NCBI GenBank assembly: GCA_030620005.1
Contig: JAUXAJ010000207.1
Coordinates: forward strand, 1-9,548
Source of the DNA: Promethearchaeota archaeon
GTDB lineage: Archaea; Asgardarchaeota; Lokiarchaeia; Sigynarchaeales; SOKP01
Reading direction: 5' to 3'
DNA: 9,548 nt
Part shown: one piece after another, positions 1-7,202 of the stretch
Layout: the number at the start of each line of letters is the position of its first letter
How positions within the stretch are numbered: position 1 is the first letter of the stretch
Notes under the pieces: model-generated
Seen by the model: only the letters and a program-made list of their open reading frames with translations
What the model was told of the DNA's origin: nothing
Databases searched by the model: none
Position numbers and translations under genes: made by a program

Positions 1-99
1 CAAAAAAATTGGGCCATCGATGATAGTTTAATTTGGGGCGATTATTACTTGGTTGAGGCATTAATGAAAGTTTTCTTGAGCAGACATGATAAAAAATGA
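1..99 (+). CDS. C-terminal end of a probable GH88-type unsaturated glucuronyl hydrolase (partial)
   Basis: An open frame enters from the left edge and stops at TGA 97-99, giving 32 residues. The segment DSLIWGDYYLVEALMK resembles the closing helix of family GH88 unsaturated glucuronyl hydrolases, which typically end in a pattern like ESLIYGDYYFLEALL. GH105 relatives usually end differently (G-x-G-A-F/Y). GH88 enzymes release the 4,5-unsaturated uronic acid from the non-reducing end of oligosaccharides made by polysaccharide lyases, and act in the cytoplasm in most known cases. The catalytic Asp residues and the six-hairpin barrel lie outside the window, so the call rests on one motif. The neighbouring transporter and GH3 enzyme fit a sugar-degradation role. 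The gene is convergent with the transporter, with 19 nt between stop codons. Confidence 0.5.
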   Translation, partial: QKNWAIDDSLIWGDYYLVEALMKVFLSRHDKK

Positions 100-106
100 A
101 AAAAAA
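91..106 (-). terminator. T-tract terminator for the MFS transporter
   Basis: Read on the minus strand, 13 nt after the transporter stop codon, there is a run of eight T (106-99) followed by CA and six more T (96-91). Archaeal intrinsic termination commonly uses such T-tracts without a stem-loop. The tract overlaps the end of the convergent upstream gene. Confidence 0.45.
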
Positions 107-118
107 GATAATTAAGGT

Positions 119-1489
119 TTATTTATTCAGTTTCTCTTTTATTTCTTCTGCACGAGAAGCTAATATGGCTTCCACCTCGCCTTTATCTTGTTTATAAGTA
201 AAAAGCACAATAATCCAAGTTCCTACATTTACCAATCCCGCGATAGCAGCAAAAAGAAAAGCAATCGTATATCCATTTGGGGTAAACAATACAATTAGGT
301 AGCCTCCTATGACAACACCAATCGCTACACCAATTTGATCGATAAAGTTAGCAGTTTGGTAAGTTGTTGCCCTATGCTCTGGTAGGTTTATTTCTGAAAT
401 TGCGCTTTGCCAGACCGGTTGCGTTCCCGAACTTATAAAGAACCCTAAGGTTAATAATATCAGGAATATAGTAAATTCGGGCATCATGAATAATTCTCCC
501 ATATCAGTCTTTCCTGTAGCGTCCCAAGGAATGAATATTGCTATTAAGAATATTGGCGTATAAGCAATTAGTAATATCAAGCACATTTTTATTTTTGATA
601 AATCATCTTGCGTCTTTTTATAGTAACTGTCAGCAATCTTACCCCAAACAGGAGGAGAGATAAATCTCGCAATCATAATTATTAATGAGAACATGAGCGC
701 CATATTTGCGTCTAATTTATGTTGTTGCGTGAGCCACATGGTCGCAAACATGAAAATTCCTGAAGGAAGGGCGTCAACAAAATTTAAAATTAGGATGATA
801 TTACTCTTTCGCTTGAAGATATTTTTCAGGTCTTTAAAATTAATAGTGTAATCATAATTAACATCCTCATCCTTTAAGATTTCTTCTAAAGCATGTTCCT
901 TTGCTCCTTTTTTTGGCATTTTAATAAAAAATATTAAGACCGACAGAGTCATTGTGATGATCCCCGTTACTATGTAAGGAGTTCTCCAATTACCAAGATT
1001 AAGAAATGTTATGAATATAGCGACCCCAAATACCACCCCTATTAACCCAAAAAGAAGCAATATTCCGTAATTAGTACTTCTCTTTTCTGGAGGTGTTATA
1101 TCGGAGATTAAAGCAAAGGTAACTGGACTTATAATCCCGTTGCCTACTCCTATTAAAATAATTACGACGACAAATAATTCCCAAGACCATACAACTCCAG
1201 CAAAGATGCAGCTTATTCCGGTAAATAATCCTCCAAAAATCGCAACGGGTTTTTTTGAAATCTTATCTACATAATAGGCCGCGATCAAACCAGCACCAGC
1301 AAATAAAAGCACAGTCGACCCCATTAAGTTTCCTAACATTATCTCGTCAATGTTCCAAGCGGTTTCTGATTCAACTATCCAAGGTAATATAAACGAAAAA
1401 ATGTTATATGCCAAGCCAGTAAAAATCGAAGTCATGATTACGATTAAAATTGAAATCCTTAAAATAAATTGACCTTTTGATTCAGACAT
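119..1489 (-). CDS. Major facilitator superfamily transporter, probably for sugars or oligosaccharides
   Basis: A 456-residue, twelve-helix membrane protein that should move a small solute across the cytoplasmic membrane by secondary transport. The MFS loop 2-3 signature is visible at about 68-81 (G-x-x-x-x-x-x-D75-K-I-S-K-K-P), and its second-half equivalent at about 283-292 (G-K-I-A-D287-x-x-x-K-K). Other family-typical segments are DITPPEKRSTNYG (130-142), NWRTPYIVTG (167-176) and LPEHRATTYQ (369-378). A charged cytoplasmic linker at about 191-230 separates the six-helix halves, and the C-terminus (about 433-456) is soluble and charged. I chose ATG at 1489. A GTG at 1498 is in frame but lies inside the only Shine-Dalgarno-like stretch (GAGTG). 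The substrate cannot be read from sequence. Sugar uptake is inferred from the flanking glycosidases. Length is normal for the family. Confidence 0.85.
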   Translation of the reverse strand: MSESKGQFILRISILIVIMTSIFTGLAYNIFSFILPWIVESETAWNIDEIMLGNLMGSTVLLFAGAGLIAAYYVDKISKKPVAIFGGLFTGISCIFAGVVWSWELFVVVIILIGVGNGIISPVTFALISDITPPEKRSTNYGILLLFGLIGVVFGVAIFITFLNLGNWRTPYIVTGIITMTLSVLIFFIKMPKKGAKEHALEEILKDEDVNYDYTINFKDLKNIFKRKSNIILILNFVDALPSGIFMFATMWLTQQHKLDANMALMFSLIIMIARFISPPVWGKIADSYYKKTQDDLSKIKMCLILLIAYTPIFLIAIFIPWDATGKTDMGELFMMPEFTIFLILLTLGFFISSGTQPVWQSAISEINLPEHRATTYQTANFIDQIGVAIGVVIGGYLIVLFTPNGYTIAFLFAAIAGLVNVGTWIIVLFTYKQDKGEVEAILASRAEEIKEKLNK

Positions 1490-1530
1490 GATTAACACTC
1501 AAAAATTGATATAATCATGATATAAATTCT

Positions 1531-1542
1531 ATAATATAAAAA
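1531..1542 (-). promoter_or_regulatory. Candidate TATA box for the MFS gene
   Basis: On the minus strand the sequence reads TTTTTATATTAT preceded by purine-rich AGAAAAAGG, which resembles an archaeal BRE plus TATA element. A start about 25 nt downstream would fall near 1510 and give a leader of about 20 nt. A second TATA-like stretch (ATTTATATC) lies nearer the gene, so the exact element is uncertain. Confidence 0.4.
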
Positions 1543-1580
1543 CCTTTTTCTGTTCTAAATAGTTAAATCAAATACCAAAA

Positions 1581-1591
1581 ACATTTATATT
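1581..1591 (+). promoter_or_regulatory. Candidate TATA box for the GH3 gene
   Basis: ACATTTATATT preceded by A-rich CCAAAAAC matches the archaeal BRE/TATA arrangement. A transcript starting about 25 nt downstream, near 1612, would leave about 20 nt before the ATG at 1634. There is no clear Shine-Dalgarno site in that leader. TATATAAA at 1595-1602 is an alternative. Confidence 0.4.
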
Positions 1592-1622
1592 GAATATATA
1601 AATGAAGAAATTATTAGAAAGT

Positions 1623-1635
1623 ATGATTTAATCAT
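1623..1635. promoter_or_regulatory. Small palindrome over the GH3 start codon
   Basis: ATGATTTAATCAT is a perfect inverted repeat with 6-bp arms around one central T, and its last two bases are the first two of the GH3 start codon. The octamer TAATCATG within and beside it also occurs at 1512-1519 and, on the minus strand, across the start codon of the divergent MFS gene (1487-1494). It could be an operator for a shared regulator or could be chance in A+T-rich DNA. Confidence 0.25.
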
Positions 1636-3256
1636 GGACTTAAAATCAATTCCTTTTTTTCTTGGTAGCGACGCTTTAGAATGGGTTAATAAAACTTTTA
1701 ACGCAATGACGTTAGAGGAAAAAATTGGTCAAGTAATGATACCCAATGTGTCAGTGTTTGCTAGAAAAAAAAAGTTAAAAGATATCCTTCGCTACAATCC
1801 AGGTGGTGTATTTCTCCATCTAAGTCTAAAGGGAATTCAGAGAAAAAAAGTGACTTTTCTTCAAAAAAATTCAAGAATTCCCATGTTAATAACAGGGGAT
1901 TTAGAATTTGGTGGTTTTGGGGGGATGTTAAAAGGAACTTTTTTTAATACTCAGATGGGGATTGGTGCTACTAATGATGAGATTCATGCATATCGGTGTG
2001 GATTAGTAACAGCACGAGAAGGCAACGCATGCGGTTTTAATTGGACTTTAAGTCCACTTGTGGATATTAACTATAATTTTCAAAATCCAATAATAAATAT
2101 AAGAAGTTATGGTGATAAACCAGAATTAGTTTCGAAAATGGCGTGTTCGTATATTAAAGGTATTCAAGAGTTAGGAATGGCTGCCACGGCGAAACATTGG
2201 CCTGGTGATGGTGTAGATGATAGAGATCAACATTTAGTAAGTAGTGTCAATTCATTTGATATTGAACGATGGAGAGAATCTTTTGGAAAGGTCTATAAAG
2301 ATGTCATTGACTCAGGAGTAAAAACAATAATGTCCTCATTTATAGGTTTGCCTTCTTACCATTCTATTAATGGAAAGTCTGTACCTGCGGGAATTTCTGA
2401 AAAATTAAACATTGAATTATTGAGAAAAGAACTAGGTTTTAACGGCTTGATTGTAACAGATGCAGTAGGAATGGGAAGTCTCATGTCTCAAGGTCCAAAA
2501 GAAGAAGTTTATCCAAAAACTATTGCTTCTGGTGTGGATATGGTATTATTTTCAGATGAAAGGGCTTATGATTTTAACCTAATAAAAAATTCAATAGATA
2601 ATGGAGTTATAACGGTGAAACGACTTGACGAGGCAGTTATGAGAGTTCTTGCATTAAAAGCTTCTTTAAATCTTCACAAAAAAGAATTAATACCTAAGAA
2701 AAAAAAAATAAAACGAATTATTGGTAATAAAGAGCATAAGGAATGGTCAAATACCTGTATAAAATCATCCATAACTCTTGTAAAGGATACACAAAACTTA
2801 ATACCGATAAATATTGATAAGATTGAAAAAGTTCTATTGGTAAGAACGGGAGATTTTGGAATTTTAACTCGTAAATTTAAATCCTTATTAAAATCAAGAG
2901 GATTTAATGTTAAGACTTATAAAAAAGGGATTAGACATATATTTCGTGGTTATGACCTGATAATTTTTTTAATAACTATAATTGGTAGAATGGCAAAAAA
3001 TACTATTAGAATGATCGATCTGGGTAAGGACATGAGTATGATGCGAAATGTTCATCATGAAGTTCCAACACTTTTTGTTTCCCTTGGAAATCCTTATCAC
3101 TTATATGAAATGCCAAGCATGAAAACTCTCGTAAATTGTTATAATCCCATAAAAAGGACGCAGAAAATCCTTATAGATTTAATATTAGGCAATCTACCCT
3201 TTAAGGGTGTAAGCCCAGTAGACGCATTCTGTGGACTTGAAGATGCTAAGCCCTAA
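1634..3256 (+). CDS. Glycoside hydrolase family 3 protein, beta-N-acetylhexosaminidase (NagZ)-like
   Basis: A 540-residue retaining glycosidase expected to remove beta-linked sugars, most likely N-acetylhexosamine, from the non-reducing end. The GH3 barrel spans about 20-345. It shows a GDLE turn with Asp89, NPIINIRSYG (151-160, Arg157), KHWPGDG (187-193), then Asp198-Gln-His200, and VTDAVGM (274-280) whose Asp276 should be the nucleophile. Asp198/His200 corresponds to the Asp-x-His acid/base pair of NagZ-type enzymes; beta-glucosidases of GH3 lack it. The usual KHFPGHG is KHWPGDG here, a known-looking subgroup variant. A lysine-rich linker (350-361) leads to the C-terminal domain (about 370-525) with SSITLVKDTQNLIPI and SLGNPYHLY. 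No signal peptide is seen, so it is probably cytoplasmic. The gene is divergent from the MFS transporter. Whether its substrate is GlcNAc, GalNAc or another sugar is undetermined. Confidence 0.85.
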   Translation: MDLKSIPFFLGSDALEWVNKTFNAMTLEEKIGQVMIPNVSVFARKKKLKDILRYNPGGVFLHLSLKGIQRKKVTFLQKNSRIPMLITGDLEFGGFGGMLKGTFFNTQMGIGATNDEIHAYRCGLVTAREGNACGFNWTLSPLVDINYNFQNPIINIRSYGDKPELVSKMACSYIKGIQELGMAATAKHWPGDGVDDRDQHLVSSVNSFDIERWRESFGKVYKDVIDSGVKTIMSSFIGLPSYHSINGKSVPAGISEKLNIELLRKELGFNGLIVTDAVGMGSLMSQGPKEEVYPKTIASGVDMVLFSDERAYDFNLIKNSIDNGVITVKRLDEAVMRVLALKASLNLHKKELIPKKKKIKRIIGNKEHKEWSNTCIKSSITLVKDTQNLIPINIDKIEKVLLVRTGDFGILTRKFKSLLKSRGFNVKTYKKGIRHIFRGYDLIIFLITIIGRMAKNTIRMIDLGKDMSMMRNVHHEVPTLFVSLGNPYHLYEMPSMKTLVNCYNPIKRTQKILIDLILGNLPFKGVSPVDAFCGLEDAKP

Positions 3257-3314
3257 TTTTAATACAACATGTATTAAGCCAACATGTACTAAGCCCTAAT
3301 TTTAATACAACATG
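3246..3314 (+). repeat. Nested direct repeats across the GH3 stop codon
   Basis: A perfect 26-bp repeat occurs at 3246-3271 and 3289-3314 (period 43). Copy one contains the last GH3 codons and the stop (AAG CCC TAA), and copy two repeats them outside the gene. Between them a 16-mer, CAACATGTATTAAGCC, occurs at 3265-3280 and again with one mismatch at 3280-3295. The pattern looks like local tandem duplication or slippage. Confidence 0.9.
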
Positions 3315-3419
3315 CATGGATTTCTCGCTGAAACAAATTATTCAAAATGTTGTAAGTAATATTGTTTTTAAGATTTAAAAACATGTTATAATTATTATAT
3401 TGAAATCTAAACACTTTCT

Positions 3420-3425
3420 AAAAAA
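3420..3425 (-). terminator. Possible T-tract terminator of the APC permease gene
   Basis: Six T residues on the minus strand begin two bases after the TAG stop (3429-3427). This is short for an archaeal T-tract terminator, so support is modest. Confidence 0.3.
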
Positions 3426-3426
3426 T

Positions 3427-5313
3427 CTAAATTCCTAAAACTTTCATTTCACGATTCAAAGAAATTGATAAGAATCCACTTAATAGGAGGACTATAGCAA
3501 AGATAATTAGAGTTGCCATGAAAAGATAATCTGCCGTGACTTCTGGAATAATTGTGTTCATAATAGTTATTTTCTCAATTGAGATGATATCAATTCCAAA
3601 TAGAAATATTATAGTGAAGACAAAAATAGACGAAATTATTTGAACAATTCCTAAAATTAAGTTGATATTGTAAATAATTTTTAATTTCTGTTTTTCTAGT
3701 TGAATAATTTGAGCATCTCCAAGAGTAATTGCGACTTTTTCCTTATCCACCTTTGAAACTACAAAATAAACCATTTTTTTTAACGGAATTAAATCAAATA
3801 AGATCGTGCCTATCGTGAAAATGCCGATAAATATTAAAATTCTTAACAATATCAGTTGAAATACAACTTCGAATCCTGAAATAGAGGAACTAAAAACACC
3901 AAAATTATTGACCGTCCAAATCAAGAGCCCCATTATTATGACCAAAAAACATTTTATTCCCGCTAAAGTAATAGCAATTGAATTCTTGTCTGCAAGAGTT
4001 AACAAGTAATACGAGATTCCAATACCAAAAATAATTAAGCCTACAATAATCGCATTTACTTCCAAAACAAACGCTAAAATTAAACAAACTGAAGCCACAG
4101 TTAAAGGTAAATAGGGAAAGAAAGGTGCTTTGAAAGGACGCACTAACTCTTTTCTTTTATATCTTAACCGAACGGCTGCAAGATTTACAAAAGCTAACCC
4201 AAAAAAATATATGAAGCTCATCATTTCAGCAGCGAATCCAATATTAGTTATTAAAGCTAAAAAAATAGCTACTGAGGCTGAAAAGATTATGGCATATGTT
4301 GGCACGTTTGTTTTTTTGTTCACTTCGCTAAATTTTTTTGATAAATAATTGTCTCTTGAGAGAGCTCGAAGAATACTCGTAGCTGATCCCAAGGCAGCAT
4401 TCATCGCTATTAATGTAGAGATTATCGCCGCGGCACCCATTAAAAAAAAACCAAAAGGACCCAAAATTTTAAACAATATCCTTGCTAAAAGAACGGGATC
4501 GTTTCTTAAGTCGTTTAAATTACCTATATTAACTAATACAACTAAAGTTATGGATAAATAAATGCTTAAAGTAATAAAAATCGCTAAAATATTAACTTTA
4601 AGAATATTTTTTGAAGGATTTTTTAATTCTGAATTGAAAAAAGCGAGATTTGATGTGATTGAAGTAAAAAAAATAAATAAAAGCGAAAACATTTGGATCA
4701 CGCCAAAAAAGTTAGTTCCTGAATAGAGATATTCAATATCGTGGCCATCATTAGTATATGGGGCAATAAATATCCCAGCAACTATGAAAATTATAAAAAT
4801 TACAATTAAAATAACAGTCAAAACAATTACTTCTTTCACGGCAATTCTATCGGATCTAATTACAACAATTACGGTGGTAACAATTGACGCCAACGCAATT
4901 ATTATTAATAACTCGGGAGGTACATTAAAAGAGGGAAAAAAGGGTGATATCATCTCGGTTATTACAGAAGCAAACGCTAAAGCAGAAAAGGTGAATGTCG
5001 CAATATTTGCTACCCATAGAAAAAATCCAATAATGAAAGCTAAGAAGCCACCTATTCCTTCTTTTGTTAATGAATAACTACCTCCAGGAACGGGTAAACT
5101 ACTTGATAATTCTGAATAATTTAGAGCCGTTAAAAATATTAAAATTCCTCCTAAAATCAAACTTATTAAAACGCCCGGCCCAGCAACTTCAATTCCAGTA
5201 CCTAAAAGAACAAATATAGTTCCTCCAATTCCACACCCAATTCCATATAATATACCATATATCACACCAAATGGTTGTTTTAGGGGAATTTCTTTTTGTT
5301 CTTGATCATTCAA
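3427..5313 (-). CDS. APC-superfamily amino-acid permease with an extended C-terminal membrane region
   Basis: A 628-residue integral membrane transporter. The N-terminal third carries the APC signatures: GIGCGIGGTIF (24-34) in the broken first helix, AGPG (44-47), ALNYSELSSSLPVPGGSY (63-80), and later PFKAPFFPYLPL (393-404) before the last core helices. These fit proton- or sodium-coupled uptake of amino acids or related amines. A core of about twelve helices ends near residue 440. Roughly 180 further residues follow, with hydrophobic segments near 449-469, 483-508, 546-573 and 593-617 and a short charged stretch at 519-545. Usual family members are about 450-500 residues. The only in-frame canonical start before the conserved region is TTG at 5313, preceded by GTGAG (5323-5319) at 5 nt spacing and by an in-frame TGA. 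It lies 72 nt downstream of the coiled-coil gene. Substrate is unknown. Confidence 0.85.
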   Translation of the reverse strand: MNDQEQKEIPLKQPFGVIYGILYGIGCGIGGTIFVLLGTGIEVAGPGVLISLILGGILIFLTALNYSELSSSLPVPGGSYSLTKEGIGGFLAFIIGFFLWVANIATFTFSALAFASVITEMISPFFPSFNVPPELLIIIALASIVTTVIVVIRSDRIAVKEVIVLTVILIVIFIIFIVAGIFIAPYTNDGHDIEYLYSGTNFFGVIQMFSLLFIFFTSITSNLAFFNSELKNPSKNILKVNILAIFITLSIYLSITLVVLVNIGNLNDLRNDPVLLARILFKILGPFGFFLMGAAAIISTLIAMNAALGSATSILRALSRDNYLSKKFSEVNKKTNVPTYAIIFSASVAIFLALITNIGFAAEMMSFIYFFGLAFVNLAAVRLRYKRKELVRPFKAPFFPYLPLTVASVCLILAFVLEVNAIIVGLIIFGIGISYYLLTLADKNSIAITLAGIKCFLVIIMGLLIWTVNNFGVFSSSISGFEVVFQLILLRILIFIGIFTIGTILFDLIPLKKMVYFVVSKVDKEKVAITLGDAQIIQLEKQKLKIIYNINLILGIVQIISSIFVFTIIFLFGIDIISIEKITIMNTIIPEVTADYLFMATLIIFAIVLLLSGFLSISLNREMKVLGI

Positions 5314-5318
5314 ATATT

Positions 5319-5323
5319 CTCAC
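5319..5323 (-). promoter_or_regulatory. Shine-Dalgarno site that supports a TTG start
   Basis: On the minus strand GTGAG lies five nt before TTG 5313-5311 and matches the GGTGA part of the archaeal ribosome-binding consensus. The one nearby ATG (5309) is out of frame, so this site decides in favour of TTG. Confidence 0.55.
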
Positions 5324-5364
5324 ATCTATTTAGATTAGTCAAAAATTTTAGAAGTAATAATCTT

Positions 5365-5372
5365 AAAAAAAA
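5365..5372 (-). terminator. T-tract terminator after the coiled-coil gene
   Basis: Eight consecutive T residues on the minus strand start 13 nt after the TAA stop of the coiled-coil gene. Such a tract can terminate archaeal RNA polymerase, so the APC permease downstream may have its own promoter or depend on read-through. No convincing TATA box is visible in the 72-nt gap. Confidence 0.4.
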
Positions 5373-5385
5373 TTTATCAATTATT

Positions 5386-6819
5386 TTAAGATTTTTCCAA
5401 ATGGAATATACCTGAAATTATTGTTAAAACTGCTCCAAGTAAGGATAAGAAGATAATTAAATCAGCATTTAAATCGCCTAAATTTAATACTTTCGTAATA
5501 TAGCCAATAGCAAGTATTACGAAGAAAATTCCAACGCAGATCAAAATCCCACCGAAAAATTTGCTCGCTCGATAAAAAAGCGACAAAACCTCTAATCTCT
5601 GTATTCTACTCTCTTTATCCCTTATTTCTTTTTCTTGACTATCAAGCTCTCCTTTTAATTTTTGAAAAATTATTTTAGAATCGTTAATACTCACATCAAT
5701 TATTTCTTTAGCTTTTATTAATTTTTCGTGATCAGCCTCAGTATATACTAATTTTTCAGTTAATGCTTTTAATCTTTCTTCTCTTTCTTTATATTCATTG
5801 TTAGAAACTTCAATTTTTGCTTTTAAATTCTCCACTCTTTTTTCATTGATTTCAAACAAATTTTGTGTTTTTTCAACTTGATCTTGCAGAGATTCGTGAG
5901 TAGATGTGATCGTTTGTATTCGAGATTCGATTGCTATCAGTTCTTGTTGCTTTTCTGTCATTTGATACTTATATTTAGTAAGGATTTCGTCGTATGCTTC
6001 TTTATGTTTTTGCATTTCTGGAAATCCTTCGTTATATTCTTTGATAAGAGAATCTTGGTTTTTTATTTTTAGCTCCTTTTTCTCGATTTGTTCGCTTAAA
6101 AGCTTTCGCTCTTCCTCCTTTGCCTCGATCTCTTTATTGGAATGGTCTAACTCAAATTTATTTTTACCAATTGTTACTTTTAGAGTTTCATTTTCTGCTT
6201 TTAAGCTTTTAATTTTTTTTTCTAAAGCTTCAGTTTCTTCAGCTTGTAGTTCAAGTGTGTTTTTATTATCATCAATTTTTTGATTTAATTTTGAGATTTT
6301 AGTTCTTAATTCGTCTTGTAAAGTAATTTTTTCTTTTACACTATCTGTAAGAACAATTAAATCAACTTGTCGAGTTTCATAAGTTTGAATTAATTGTTCA
6401 TTATTCTTCAAAAGTTCTTTGTATTCTTCATCCAAGTGTTCCATGCTTTCCTTGGTTATTTTCAATCCTTCCTCTAAGTTATTGATTTCTTCATTCTTCA
6501 GAGCATACTTTTCCTCAAGCGATAAAATGTTTTGATCCAATGCTGTTATATATTCCTGTTTTTCTTCAACTTTTTTTAAACAATTTTCAAGCTTAATTTG
6601 AGAGTCTTTTAGTTCTTGATCTACATCTTCTACTGTGTGGATTTCTGAATCTTTTTCCATTGTGGATGATATGTCCTCAATGCTAGTTTCAAATGTTCTC
6701 AATTTTTTATCTATCAGATCTCTTGAGTCTTTAGCCTTTGTCAAAAATATTTTGTCCACTTTGTTGGTTTCTTTTTCAGATTTGCTGTTCTTCGATTCTT
6801 CTTTGATCTCGTCTGGCAT
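5386..6819 (-). CDS. Long coiled-coil protein with a C-terminal two-helix membrane anchor; function unknown
   Basis: I do not recognise a named family. The 477 residues divide into a charged, polar N-terminus (1-60), a heptad-rich coiled coil from about 62 to 410 that is dominated by Glu, Lys, Leu and Ile, and two hydrophobic segments at about 421-442 and 452-472, followed by a five-residue tail (HLEKS). The only likely break in the helix is EYNEGFPEMQ (261-270), with Gly and Pro. No signal peptide is present. The layout predicts an elongated rod of tens of nanometres tethered to the membrane by a C-terminal hairpin, with the rod most likely in the cytoplasm. Roles such as scaffold, tether or cytoskeletal linker are inference only. 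The ATG at 6819 is preceded by GCGATAAA, with no strong ribosome-binding site. Similarity searches will tend to hit unrelated coiled coils such as SMC or myosin. Confidence 0.85.
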   Translation of the reverse strand: MPDEIKEESKNSKSEKETNKVDKIFLTKAKDSRDLIDKKLRTFETSIEDISSTMEKDSEIHTVEDVDQELKDSQIKLENCLKKVEEKQEYITALDQNILSLEEKYALKNEEINNLEEGLKITKESMEHLDEEYKELLKNNEQLIQTYETRQVDLIVLTDSVKEKITLQDELRTKISKLNQKIDDNKNTLELQAEETEALEKKIKSLKAENETLKVTIGKNKFELDHSNKEIEAKEEERKLLSEQIEKKELKIKNQDSLIKEYNEGFPEMQKHKEAYDEILTKYKYQMTEKQQELIAIESRIQTITSTHESLQDQVEKTQNLFEINEKRVENLKAKIEVSNNEYKEREERLKALTEKLVYTEADHEKLIKAKEIIDVSINDSKIIFQKLKGELDSQEKEIRDKESRIQRLEVLSLFYRASKFFGGILICVGIFFVILAIGYITKVLNLGDLNADLIIFLSLLGAVLTIISGIFHLEKS

Positions 6820-7202
6820 TTTATCGCTTTTATGAATCTTTGGTTAATATAAAAATTATATATTATAGACAAATTGAATTCAATTAATTAAATTTTACTT
6901 TTAAATGTTAAAAAGAATTCGTCATTTAGTTAAGTGCTTTTCTAGTAAAATAATCTTTCATTTAACTCATCAAAACTAAAAATCTTTATAAATTATACGT
7001 TAAACCTATAATTTAAACATTAAGTTTTTCTTATTTTTTTCATATTATGGATGCGAACATTTATAAATGATTATTGCAATTTTTTAGCTTTTTTACGATA
7101 AAACGAGATCTTATAAAACATTATTGGATTGCGTGTTTTCAGTAGTTTAGTCATCATATGAATGTAAAAATAGTGAAATTAATAGCGTTATATAAATTTA
7201 CA
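6820..7202. other. 383-nt A+T-rich gap without a convincing gene
   Basis: The gap lies between the glycosylase stop and the coiled-coil start, both on the minus strand. It holds the presumed promoter of the coiled-coil gene near its left end, several TATA-like stretches (for example CTTTATAAATTATA near 6983-6996, ACATTTATAAATG near 7058-7070, TTATATAAATTTA at 7188-7200) and plus-strand T-tracts at 7034-7040 and 7080-7095. No tRNA-like arms, stem-loop gene or credible reading frame was found. The longest plus-strand ATG frame I noticed has 24 codons (6905-6979). Confidence 0.6.
6845..6868 (-). promoter_or_regulatory. Candidate promoter (TATA region) of the coiled-coil gene
   Basis: On the minus strand this stretch reads as overlapping TATA-like elements, ATAATATATAAT followed by TTTTTATATTA. 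Starts about 25 nt downstream would lie between about 6836 and 6825, which gives a very short leader before ATG 6819. That would be consistent with the absence of a strong ribosome-binding site. Confidence 0.35.

Noticed and set aside
1490..1498. GTG at 1498 as the start of the MFS gene
   Set aside because: The ATG at 1489 begins a typical polar N-terminus (MSESKG), and the GTG falls within the only Shine-Dalgarno-like bases, so the shorter form is preferred.
3246..3314. CRISPR-like repeat array
   Set aside because: Only two full copies, nested imperfect internal repeats, no regular spacers and no cas genes nearby.
3905..4087. A 60-residue minus-strand frame overlapping the permease in another frame
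   Set aside because: It lies wholly inside the APC gene, has no ribosome-binding site and resembles no family.
4130..5077. Three plus-strand open frames (4130-4348, 4349-4561, 4784-5077) inside the permease gene
   Set aside because: They are antisense to a gene with strong APC motifs, show no family features of their own and have the low-complexity Lys/Ile/Thr composition expected from the reverse of a membrane protein.
5863..6835. Plus-strand open frames opposite the coiled-coil gene
   Set aside because: Their Phe/Ser/Leu-rich sequences are what the complement of Glu/Lys-rich heptads yields; no start signal or motif supports them.
6905..6979. A 24-codon plus-strand frame in the 383-nt gap
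   Set aside because: It is short enough to occur by chance, and no family resemblance, strong ribosome site or clear promoter supports it.
6980..7096. A possible small RNA on the plus strand between a TATA-like stretch and T-tracts
   Set aside because: The predicted transcript has no stable stem-loop, no box C/D or H/ACA pattern I could find and no tRNA-like arms; TATA-like and T-rich strings are expected in this base composition.
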